From: Funneliformis mosseae | Lineage: Eukaryota; Glomeromycota; Glomeromycetes; Glomerales; Glomeraceae | Reading direction: 5' to 3' | Length of the DNA: 11,044 nt | Assembly (NCBI GenBank): GCA_910592005.1 | Contig: CAJVPP010003680.1 | Location: 1-11,044, forward strand | Shown: one piece after another, positions 1-7,781 of the stretch | Layout: each line of letters opens with the position of its first letter | How positions within the stretch are numbered: the first letter of the stretch is position 1 | Program-made: the position numbers and the translations under genes | The notes under the pieces: model-generated | The model's input: only the letters and a program-made list of their open reading frames with translations | What the model was told of the DNA's origin: nothing | The model's database searches: none

Positions 1-298
1 TGTTTAACTCTTAACTTTACCAAATCTACGTGTTTAAACTTGAACAAATCTATCAAGTATAAAGACTTAAAAGATGAAATTACAAATAATTTAATTAAAG
101 AATTCTGATGATGAACTTAATTACAAATAATGTAGGGATCATGTTAGACTATATAAAAATACAAAGAGGTAGAAAGATATAAGTTTTAAATGATTCCTTT
201 ATTAATATTGAAACTTAATTGTTAATCCGTAAAAGAGTTAATTTATAATATAAGCAAAAGTCTATCTATTTATACAAAATTTTTTTTATTATAGCTAA
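1..298. other. AT-rich non-coding DNA left of the MITE
   Basis: I see no gene, RNA or convincing repeat here. The stretch has only about two CpG dinucleotides and stops in all frames. It runs directly into the left target-site duplication of the MITE, so it is best read as the host sequence into which that element inserted. Confidence 0.6.
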
Positions 299-306
299 CT
301 ATTTAC
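299..306. repeat. Left 8-bp target-site duplication (CTATTTAC)
   Basis: CTATTTAC directly abuts the TAGAGTTC end of the MITE and is repeated perfectly at 1014-1021 next to the other end. It fits the nTnnnnAn preference known for Ac-type hAT insertions (T at position 2, A at position 7). Confidence 0.8.
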
Positions 307-416
307 TAGAGTTCTAGACGAGTCAAGTTAACTCATAAGTCAGATAAGCTGAGTTGAGTTTAAATTGAATTGAGTTTATATTTTTTTGACTTGATGATTT
401 GCGAGTCAAGTCAAAT

Positions 417-448
417 TCAAGTCGAGTTAAATATTTAACTCGACTTGA
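417..448. repeat. 32-bp perfect palindrome in the MITE subterminal region
   Basis: The two 16-base halves are exact reverse complements meeting at 432/433, built from TCAAGTCGAGTT and AACTCGACTTGA around an AAATATTT centre. There is no spacer, so it could extrude as a cruciform. It is probably a head-to-head junction of the subterminal motif repeated through the element. Confidence 0.85.
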
Positions 449-484
449 TTTAAACTCAACTTGATTCGAGTTGACTTGAGTTGA

Positions 485-785
485 CTTGAATGATATTTTT
501 TTATCGTTCAAGAAGAATGATGACGAATCATTCGACTTGAACGATTTTTTTTATCGTTCAAAAAGAACGATGACAAATCATTCAACTTGAATGAATTTTT
601 TATCATTCAAGAAGAACGATGACGAATCGTTCAACTTGAACGATTTTTTTTATCGTTCAAGAAGAATGATGATGAATCGTTTAACTTAAACAATTTTTTT
701 TAATCGTTTAAGAAGAACGATGATGAATCATTCGACTTGAATGATAACCTGAATCGTTTGACTTGAACGATAATGAATCATTCAC
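485..785. repeat. Tandem array of about five 50-bp hairpin units inside the MITE
   Basis: The 5' arm ATCGTTCAAG or a variant recurs at 503, 553, 602, 652 and 703, giving periods of 50, 49, 50 and 51 bp. Each unit can be read as 10-bp arm, AA, 7-bp inner arm (GAACGAT), five-base loop (GACGA), 7-bp inner arm (ATCGTTC), AA, 10-bp arm (CTTGAACGAT), then a T-run. The arm before each T-run is also complementary to the arm after it, so hairpins can form within units or across the T-runs. The array ends in two shorter partial units near 731-785. It is not coding. Confidence 0.85.
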
Positions 786-832
786 TTTTCCCTCCCTCCC
801 GATCTTTTCATTTTTTTTATTATTTTTTTTCA
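784..832 (+). repeat. Polypyrimidine tract in the MITE
   Basis: About 49 bases are almost wholly C and T on the + strand, including CCCTCCCTCCC followed by long T-runs. It separates the hairpin array from the right subterminal repeats. Whether it is an expanded simple repeat or a functional part of the element cannot be told from one copy. Confidence 0.6.
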
Positions 833-1013
833 AAGTTGAATCGAGTTAAAATCGAGTCGAGTCAAATTGAGTTGAGTTTAAAATTTATATAACTCGAATC
901 AAATCAAATTGAAAGATTTTATAAAATAAATTTGACTCGACTCAACTCGAAAAAAGAGAGTCAAGTCGAGTTGATCTTTAAATTCGACTCGATTTAACTC
1001 ATTCGGAACTCTA

Positions 1014-1021
1014 CTATTTAC
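1014..1021. repeat. Right 8-bp target-site duplication (CTATTTAC)
   Basis: This is identical to 299-306 and follows directly after the GAACTCTA end of the MITE. Removing the element and one copy would give back a continuous host sequence. Confidence 0.8.
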
Positions 1022-2209
1022 TATGCTATAAACTAACTAATTCAGTGAATAAAATATAAGCAAAATAAATATACATAAAATATAAAATATAATAAAAATA
1101 AAATAAAAATTAGAATATTAAAAATAAGTATAATATTAAATATTCTTAGACTTCATTTAATTCGTAAAATTAGAATTATTATCAATATTTAAAAGATCTA
1201 TGAAATTACATAAATCTTCCGTATTTTAGAATTTATAGAATTCTCAGTATTTTTAGAATTTTAAATTAAAAGATCATTATATTGCATCATCTATATGACT
1301 TTATTATAATTGATAAATTACTCTGTTGATAATATATATAATATTATAAAATTTATAATAAAATCAGCATATAGTAATAAAATTAATTATAGGTGATTTT
1401 AGTTTAAGAAAAAAATTCAAATTAAACCAGAATTAGTTTATTGCAATTCATTATATCAAGTTCTGACTATATTAAAATCATGATTATTATTAAAAATTAA
1501 AGATCTATTTATTAAAAAATAAATAAACTTTATTTTTAATTAAAAAAATTTAGCTATTAAAAAAATAATAAAAATAATTATAAATAAATTAATAATATTA
1601 AAAAATTAAACAAATAAAATTTTTAATCTGAAAATATAAAAAAATAATTAATTATATAAATATAAAATTATTAACATTAATTAATTAAAAATATTAAAAA
1701 TAAAGTTTATAAAAATAAAAAAATTTTAGTAAATTAATTTAAAATTAAAGAAATAAATAAAATTTAAAATAAAATTAAAAAATAAATAAAAAATAAAAAT
1801 CATTAAACAAATTAAAAATATTTAAATTAAATCAAAAATTAATTTAATAAATAAATTTAATTAAATAAAATTAAAAAAAATTGCAGATAAGGTTGCTTAT
1901 CTAAACTCATTTTATATTTAACAAAATATCTAAACTATAATTTTGCTAAATTTTATTAGGTTTTGATATAGTTTTACATTTTTATAAGTTTTGATATAGT
2001 TTTACCTTTTTCAGAATTTCGCAGATTTTTTAATAAAATTTTAATATAATTTTGCTAAATTTTATCTTTTTATTTAAACGACTTGTGAAACTTTTAAGTT
2101 TCATCTAATAACCTTAATTATAGATAATAATTTAAAAAAATAAAAAATAAATTTTAAAAAAATATCATATATATTAATTATAAATTTATTTTTTAAAAAA
2201 TATATTAAA
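1022..2209. other. AT-rich non-coding stretch with small repeats
   Basis: There is no gene; stops occur in every frame. Positions 1480-1880 are mostly A and T in short AAAT/ATAAA runs. Small structures include a 7-bp stem with GTTG loop (AGATAAG 1885-1891, CTTATCT 1896-1902), a 28-bp-spaced duplication of GTTTTGATATAGTTTTAC (1960 and 1988), and a 17-bp direct repeat beginning ATTTTGCTAAA at 1940 and 2049. These could be remains of an old mobile element, but no ends are recognisable. Confidence 0.5.
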
Positions 2210-2240
2210 TTTTTTTTACATACAGTAGCTTTGTACAATC

Positions 2241-2246
2241 TTTATT
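2241..2246 (-). promoter_or_regulatory. LINE polyadenylation signal AATAAA
   Basis: TTTATT on the + strand is AATAAA on the minus strand. It lies 23 nt before an eight-base A-tail and has an equivalent at the same spacing in the second LINE 3' end at 4413-4550. Confidence 0.7.
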
Positions 2247-2459
2247 AAGAGTAAAGTAAAATTTTACAAAATTACAAATTACAAAAGAGTGAATACAAAA
2301 ATTTCTATTTAGCAATAAAAATTAAGTCAAAATTAACCTTATATCATTTTAGGCTAGTTTATTCAAATTAAATTAAAATAAGTTTAACCATCCAGTATAG
2401 GAGATGTGATTGCTACTGATCTAAAATTTTGACCAGTTCATATTAAATTTAAAAAAGAA

Positions 2460-4190
2460 AAGAAAATAAGATAGAATAATAAAGGAATGAGAGAAAACTA
2501 GTGTTAATAAAGTGTGATTTTTGATCATTAAGTAAAATATTATTGAGGTTTTTAAATTGTTTGATGATAATACATTGATCAAGTCAAAAGTTTTTTACTT
2601 GAGAAAATGCATAATGATAGGTAGAGAAAATTAGTCTATTTGTTAGTTAGAGGTTATTGATAAAGTAGTGTATTTTGTTATATATGGAGGATAATACAAT
2701 CCCTTTAATCAAGTCAATAAAGTTAAAGGAGCCAATTTGATCATTTAATAACTAAATATTTATATTAAGAAGATCTGAAAAATTATGAGTGTCAGAAGTT
2801 AATATAGTTAATTGCTGAGTGAAGAATTGTTTAATAGAGAATATAATATTATCAATTTAATGTTCAATATTATTACAGGTTCGAATATAATCAAAAGTTT
2901 CATAAGAAGACGAACATCTAGAATAATTTTAAGATTAATCATAGAGATCTAGGTATCTTGTTTTAAGAATCTCTAGTGTAGAAAATAATTTGAACATAAG
3001 TTTAATTTTAAATTTACAGATAGATGAGACTTTAAAAGAGATGTATGAGTTATTTTTATTATTATTAAGAATAAATATTATATACAGTTAATTAACATCT
3101 ATTATGATGTATTTATAAAAATGTGATAGTAATTAAACATTATGAAAATCAATTAATCTGAGAAGGTTTTCACAAAATATCTTAATAGTGTAAATATAAT
3201 ATTATTATTAAAATATAGATTGTATTAGTATCCTAGAGACAAGTTATTCAATGTAAGGTAAAGGCCATCAGCCTTTGCTAACACATTAATTGTGTTATTA
3301 TAATGATTATTTAAATAAACTTTAACTTTGTGAAATTTAATGGAAATAGATTTTTCTTTAATTAACTTTATGACAAAAAATCAAATTAGATAATAGAAGA
3401 TTTTAAAAATGGAGTTAAAGGTTAGAGAAAAGGTAAAAAAATAATTCGTTTTGTTAAAGAATGAAATAATATTTTGTAAATCTATAAAAATATCAATAGA
3501 AGCATTTATAGAAGTTACATATAGAGCAGAAAGTATTCTAATTTGCCTCTATGTTCTTATGTTACATAGCTACTAATTCTGCTAAAAAGAATAAAGATTG
3601 AGAAAGAAAAAGTGTAGTATTAAAAGAAAGTAATAATTCTGATAGATCAGATTACAACTAAATCATATCTATATAGCGTGAAGAAAAACCTAAATTAATA
3701 AGGAAATCATTAATATAAAATGAGAGGTTATTTATTTGATTGTAAAAAAGAATTTTTTAAATTATCTAGATTAGCGAGAATATCTGTATTAAGAAAGAAT
3801 AAAGGGGAGATAAGGGTAAATAAATGTTAAGGAAACTATTATTAACTAAATTGTAACTAAATAAAGCAATTTTATAAATTATATAAGGAATAATGAATAA
3901 ATATAACCAATATTTAGGTAAAAGAGGCTTTGATATTAGTACAAAGATTTAAGGAAAAGGTTATAAAATAAACTTCTTATATATTTCTCATTTAGAGAGA
4001 ATAAAAATAGAATTGTCATTAACTGGACATTTATTATAAAATAATAATAACATTTTTTAAATACAATCAGGAAAAGTGTTAAAATATTATAAGTAAATAG
4101 TATTATATTCAATTCTAAGTATTTTGCCAATTATACAAACTGGAAGTTTAAATGCCAACTTACTACAAAATATATAATACTTTTAATATG
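2460..4190 (-). pseudogene. LINE ORF2 remnant: RT thumb region, RNase H, zinc-finger-like C-terminus
   Basis: The coding remnant moves through at least four frame segments, with shifts near 3950, 3540 and 3060. From 4190 to 3936 the frame contains AKYLE and FKKCYYYFIINVQ; this part is still open for 64 codons and corresponds to the region after the RT palm. Next comes VLISKPLLPKYWLY (about 3942-3901), resembling the VLIPRIEYRLQ step of such proteins. RNase H follows: AEL at 3574-3582, IDIFIDLQNI ending near 3470 (family TDSQ, here IDLQ), and KVKVYLNNHYNNTINVLAK near 3325-3273, where the usual catalytic Asp before LAK is Asn. The tail contains TLEILKTRYLDLY and CSSSYETFDYIRTC (about 2916-2875), a CxxC...H...C-type motif with the first Cys and the His altered. 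Many in-frame stops exclude function. Motif matches are from memory of the family. Confidence 0.72.
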
Positions 4191-4412
4191 AATAGGAGGA
4201 ATTGAATACTTTATAAAAAATTAAATAATTAATTAATTTATTTTAATAATAATTTTTTAAAGGTAATTTTTATTTGTATATAGATGTATATATATAAGTT
4301 ATATAATATGACTAGCATTAATTTTATTCAAAAAATTGCAAAATTTATAAATATTAATTATTTAATTAATAATTTTAATAAAATTTTAAATAATAAAAAA
4401 TAAAAATAAAAA
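4191..4412. other. AT-rich spacer between two LINE pieces
   Basis: This is nearly pure A and T with no readable LINE motif. It separates the 5' truncation point of the larger LINE copy from the A-tail of the short copy. It may hold unrecognisable LINE sequence or host DNA. Confidence 0.45.
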
Positions 4413-4550
4413 TTTTTTTTTTTAATTTATAGTAGTTTTGTACAATTTTTATTAAAGTAAAGTAAAATTTTACAAAATTACAAATTACAAAATAAATAAT
4501 ACAAAAATTTCTATCTAGTTAATTAAATTAAATTAAAATCAACCTTATAT
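4413..4550 (-). mobile_element. Second LINE 3' end, truncated to about 127 bp plus A-tail
   Basis: Positions 4424-4550 align with the 3' end of the larger LINE (about 2218-2345) at roughly 85% identity by eye. The shared core includes GTAAAGTAAAATTTTAC and the following AAAATTACAAATTACAAAA. On the minus strand it has AATAAA (complement of 4448-4453), then 24 nt, then an 11-base A-run (4413-4423). Orientation, signal and spacing match the larger copy, so this is a separate, severely 5'-truncated insertion of the same family rather than a long terminal repeat. Confidence 0.7.
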
Positions 4551-4796
4551 ATATAAAAAAATAATAATTAAATATAAAATAAAATATAAATAATTTTTAA
4601 ATATTTAAAAAAAAATTAATAATAAAAAAAAAAAATAAAATTAATAAAAAATTTATTTTTTTATCAATTATATATAATATAAAATAAAATTAATTTAATA
4701 TTTAAATATGATTAATAGTCAAATTAATTCTTTAAAAGATTCAGTTTAATCTAGATTATATATTTAAAATAATAGCTTTGAATTGTTTTTTTGAAA
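4551..4796. other. AT-rich stretch, nothing recognised
   Basis: Runs of A and T with scattered ATAT. I find no ORF, RNA or clear repeat. It leads into the AT-only palindromic array. Confidence 0.5.
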
Positions 4797-5220
4797 TAAT
4801 TTTTTTTATCATTTTTAAAAATATTTCTTTATCATTATAAAAGAATGATTATTTTTATTATTTTAATCAATAATAAAAAATAAATTATTGAATTAAAATA
4901 ATTATATTATTCTGAATAAATTATAAAATAAAAATTATTTGATTGAAATAATTATATTATTTTAATTGAATGATAATTTAAAAATCATTTGATTAGAATG
5001 ATTATATTATTTTAATCAAATAATAAACAAAAATTATTTAATTAGAATAATTATATTATTCTAATAAAAATTGTTTAATTAAATTGATTATATTATTCTA
5101 ACTGAATAATAAAATAAAATTATTCAAATAAAATGATTATATTATTCTAAATGAATAATAAATATAAAATTATTCAATTAGAATGATTATATTATTTCAA
5201 TTGAATAATAAATAAAAATA
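4797..5220. repeat. Tandem array of about seven 50-bp AT-only palindromic units
   Basis: ATTATATTAT recurs at 4901, 4951, 5001, 5050, 5087, 5136 and 5186: periods of 50, 50, 49, 37, 49 and 50 bp, the short one lacking about 13 bp. A typical unit has the arm ATTATTCAATTAGAAT, a short GATTAT spacer, then ATTCTAATTGAATAAT, forming a stem of up to 16 bp. The ends are blurred: 4797-4890 looks like worn units (ATTTTTTTTATCATT). Length and layout match the array inside the MITE at 485-785. Confidence 0.75.
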
Positions 5221-5489
5221 TGATTTTATTGATATTATTATAATAAATTATTTTGATAAATTATTTCTGATTTACTTTTAAATCTTATATTAATTTAATG
5301 TATTATTTAATATACTATTTGAGTTTATTTCTAACATATATAGGAATATTAATATAAATAAGTTTAGTTTTTCACATTTTAAAAAATAATTTTAACTTAA
5401 ACTTTATATTTTTACAATTATTTTTAAATTTTCTCTTTTTTATATACTATTATAATACTGAAAAAAATTGTCTTAAGAATAAAAAGAAC
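5221..5489. other. AT-rich spacer, nothing recognised
   Basis: Low-complexity DNA between two tandem arrays, with no ORF of note and no RNA gene. Confidence 0.45.
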
Positions 5490-5990
5490 TTAAGTTGAAT
5501 TTTATCAATTAAACAGTTAATTTTTCAAATAATAAACTGATTTTTTACTTTATATAATATAAACATATCTTTAAACTTTTAAATCAGATAAAAAAAAAGC
5601 TAAAATTTAAATTAAATTTTAGTCAATTTTTCAAAATAATAAACTGATTTTTTTACTTTTATAATAGAAATATACCTTTAACTATCAAAGCAGATAAAGG
5701 AAAAGCTGAAACTTAAGTTAAATTTTAGTTAACTTTTTAAAATAATAAACTGATTTTTTTATTTTCTATAATATAATTATACTTCTAACTATCAAAATCA
5801 AATAAAACTCAAGTTGAATTTTATTAATTAACCAGTCAATTTTTTGAATAATAAATTGAATTTTTTATTTTCTATAATAGAAATATATTTCTAACTATTA
5901 AATCAGATAAAATTTAAATTAAATTTATTAATTAATTAGTTAACTTTCAAATAATGAACCTTATTTTTTACTTCTATAATAGAAAAAGAT
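5490..5990. repeat. Tandem repeat, about five units of 103-107 bp
   Basis: The marker AATAAACTGATTTTTT recurs at 5531, 5638 and 5744, with diverged versions at 5850 and 5953, giving periods of 107, 106, 106 and 103. Each unit also contains TATAATA(G)AAATATA, an AATCAGATAAA block and an AAGTTGAATTTTA block in the same order. Divergence between units is moderate, so the array is old. No unit encodes anything. Confidence 0.8.
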
Positions 5991-6324
5991 AATTCAAGTA
6001 ATTTGATAAGAAAACATAGATTTTTTATTTTTTATTATTTTATTATTATTTTTTATATTTTTAAATAATTTTAAAGGATTTTTAAAAAAAAATAAATCAT
6101 ATTTTTATTATTTTTTTATTTTTTTTTTAAAAATAATAATATTATGTTAATAAATATTTAAGACAATTTAAGAAGATTTTAGAAGAAAAATGTATTATGT
6201 TTTAATTATTTGCTTATATTTTTAAATAAAAAATTAATTAGTGGATTTTGATAATATTTTTGTTATATTAAATTATATTAAGTTTATTATTAATAAAATT
6301 TTAATATTTATACTTATTTGATTG
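5991..6324. other. AT-rich stretch, nothing recognised
   Basis: Long T and A runs (6010-6130) and no open frame. No structure stands out. Confidence 0.45.
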
Positions 6325-6500
6325 AATTAATACTAAATTAAGGCTAATTTTATGCTGAGTTATAGTTATTTAAATTTTTAAATTAATGCTGAATTAATGC
6401 TGAATTAAGGCCAATTTTAAGCTGATTTATAGTTGTTTAAGTTCTAAATTGATACTAAATTAATGTTAAATTAAAGTTAATTTTAGGTTGATTTATAATT
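6325..6500. repeat. Tandem repeat, about 2.7 units of 66-67 bp
   Basis: The block AATTAAGGCTAATTTTA with following GCTGA and TTATAGTT recurs with its GG (or AG) at 6342, 6409 and 6475, giving spacings of 67 and 66. The copies differ mainly by C/T and G/A changes (GGCTA, GGCCA, AGTTA). A shorter repeat of AATGCTGAATT sits inside the second unit. Confidence 0.7.
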
Positions 6501-6998
6501 GAATTGAAACAATATTTATAGTTAATCAGCTAGAATGCTAACTATCTTAAAATAATAAAGAAAATAAATTTTTTAATTCAGCTATATAAAAGTTGACTAA
6601 AATTGTAAAATTTGATATTATTAATAAAGATAATATATTATAAAATAAGATATTTTATATTTTTATTATAATGATGTTATTATATTTAAATTTATATTGA
6701 TATTTAATTTAAATTGTATAATAAAGCTTTTTAACTATTAAATAAAAAAATAAAAGATTATTGCAAAAGACTTATTTTTAATAATAGAATATTTGCATTT
6801 AATAATAATGTAAATTATGCAATATTTAATTCTAATGCTTTATAGCTAGCAAAATAAATTTAAAACCTGATGGTAAATAATCATAAGGGATATAATTTTT
6901 AAATTAAAAATTAAAGAAATCTAATATGAATTAATTTATAAAAAGATGATTTAAATGCTAAATTGTTATTTATATAAAATAAGATAGACAATATCTAG
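6501..6998. other. AT-rich stretch, nothing recognised
   Basis: Stops occur in all frames and there is no obvious repeat. It marks the gradual change from the repeat-filled left part to the more complex right part of the window. Confidence 0.45.
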
Positions 6999-7298
6999 AA
7001 CATATTATGGATTGTTTTATTTATTCTGATTTATGAACACAGAAAAGTGCATTTAAAAGAAAAAATGTTAGAAACTAAACATAAATGTATTTTTATCAAC
7101 TTTAGACCTATTAATATGATTGTAATAAGATTTGCAAGAAAGGCATTGATATATGGATTTAAGAGAAATGGAATTACGGGCAAATTGGCAGAATATGTTA
7201 AAAAAATATAACTACCGGGTTATGTATTAGAAGAATTAAATAATACACGTATTGCAAACCATCGAAGTCACATGATATATCGAGAAATGTTCGTGTGA
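6999..7298 (+). pseudogene. Coding-looking interrupted stretch of unknown identity
   Basis: One frame is open from just after a TAG near 6998 to a TAA at 7209, with an internal ATG at 7065 (48 codons). The same frame continues after the TAA with LPGYVLEELNNTRIANHRS to a TGA at 7296. The composition is protein-like, for example RFARKALIYGFKRN and GITGKLAEYVKKI, with mixed charged and hydrophobic residues unlike the Asn/Ile/Lys/Tyr strings of the neighbouring AT-rich DNA. Codons include ACG, GGC, CCG and CGT. I do not recognise the protein. It could be a gene fragment broken by a stop, exons with a missed intron, or chance. No gene symbol or function is offered. Confidence 0.25.
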
Positions 7299-7430
7299 CA
7301 ATATTTAAGTCTTTTCCAAGTTTGTCTTGTTTATCTTTCACAGCATAGATATTGGCAAGATAAATGACACGTCTGATGAGTTAAAGTATTTTTTTTTCTT
7401 GGAGAAAGTAAAATATACGCCTAGCAATGC

Positions 7431-7448
7431 ATGCATTTATAAATGCAT
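7431..7448. repeat. 18-bp perfect palindrome ATGCATTTATAAATGCAT
   Basis: The sequence is its own reverse complement with no spacer, and a further ATGC precedes it. The TATAAA at its centre reads the same on both strands. It could be a binding site or a cruciform; no neighbouring gene start makes it a clear promoter. Confidence 0.7.
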
Positions 7449-7590
7449 ACAAATATTTACCTAATGAACATTAGCCCATAATATATATTTATAAGGGATA
7501 AATTCAATGGAAAAAAATATTTTTTTTTTTCATACCGACTTTACCTATTTGTTTACAACCAAAAGTAATTATTAAACAATTTCAAAAGAC

Positions 7591-7614
7591 GGAACATTAA
7601 ATATTTTATGTTCC
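7591..7614 (-). other. Hairpin in the 3' flank of the F-box gene
   Basis: GGAACAT (7591-7597) pairs with ATGTTCC (7608-7614) around a 10-base AT loop. It lies about 170-190 bp beyond the stop codon of the F-box gene and could be in its 3' UTR. There is no T-run directly after it, and fungal Pol II genes do not use hairpin terminators, so the role is open. Confidence 0.4.
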
Positions 7615-7781
7615 TGTAAAATAAAAGATTTATATTAATGTTTAAAATATTTCATAATATTATAATTATAATAATAATAATGTCTATTTACAAATATTTC
7701 TAAATTGCGAAAATACTGTATGATGATGAATGCTATTACAAATGATATATTTCCAACCCACCTACCAGCTTCAGCTTAAGA

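Larger units (their letters stand above)
307..1013. mobile_element. Non-autonomous hAT-type MITE, 707 bp
   Basis: The element begins TAGAGTTC and ends GAACTCTA, an 8-bp perfect terminal inverted repeat that continues imperfectly inward (GAGT at 320-323 against ACTC at 997-1000), the differences being mostly transitions. TAGAG fits the YARNG terminal consensus of hAT elements, and the 8-bp duplication CTATTTAC flanks both ends. The subterminal parts (about 315-480 and 838-1005) are packed with GAGTCRAGT, GAGTYGAGT and their reverse complements, the sort of repeated short motif hAT transposases bind. There is no transposase ORF. The open frames inside are by-products of the repeats. The element carries roughly 33 CpGs, against about two in the 300 bp to its left, so it looks fairly young. 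Family assignment rests on ends and duplication only. A MULE-type reading is possible because the direct repeat can be extended to 11 bp (ACTATTTACTA) if the terminus is shifted by one base. Confidence 0.78.
2210..4190 (-). mobile_element. Decayed, 5'-truncated non-LTR retrotransposon (LINE)
   Basis: Read on the minus strand, the segment runs from the C-terminal part of a reverse transcriptase (from about 4190), through an RNase H domain (about 3600-3240) and a Cys/His-rich tail (about 3060-2640), into a 3' UTR. The end has AATAAA (complement of 2241-2246) followed 23 nt later by an A-tail (T-run at 2210-2217 on the + strand). The upstream catalytic part of the reverse transcriptase (YxDD) is absent, as expected for a 5'-truncated insertion. 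Frameshifts and stops throughout show it is long dead. No target-site duplication can be picked out because both flanks are almost pure A and T. Confidence 0.75.
7299..7781. other. Intergenic region downstream of the F-box gene
   Basis: No ORF of note. It holds an 18-bp perfect palindrome (7431-7448), an 8-bp stem TTTATCTT/AAGATAAA around 7333-7365, and a hairpin at 7591-7614. The last ones lie 3' of the F-box gene and may fall in its transcript. I find no standard AATAAA for that gene on the minus strand here. Confidence 0.5.

Noticed and set aside
323..511. 62-codon open frame on the minus strand
   Set aside because: It lies entirely within the MITE subterminal repeats and hairpin array. 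Its residues simply repeat the motif, and no transposase feature is present.
485..785. CRISPR-like array, or bacterial-type intrinsic terminators (hairpin plus T-run)
   Set aside because: Units are contiguous and have no unique spacers, no cas genes are present, the host looks eukaryotic, and the array lies inside a MITE.
2879..2890. GGTTCGAAT resembling a tRNA B box
   Set aside because: There is no A box or cloverleaf around it, and it lies within the LINE coding remnant.
3936..4130. 64-codon minus-strand frame as an independent gene
   Set aside because: Its order of motifs fits the RT C-terminal part of the LINE and the reading continues into the LINE in other frames, so it is a fragment of that pseudogene.
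2218..4550. Long-terminal-repeat element bounded by the 125-bp direct repeats
   Set aside because: Both repeats end in AATAAA plus an A-tail on the same strand, and the inside holds LINE-type RT and RNase H, not gag, protease or integrase.
7371..7410. CTGATGAG resembling a hammerhead ribozyme core
   Set aside because: No GAAA after a complementary stem II and no matching stems I and III at the right distance could be found.
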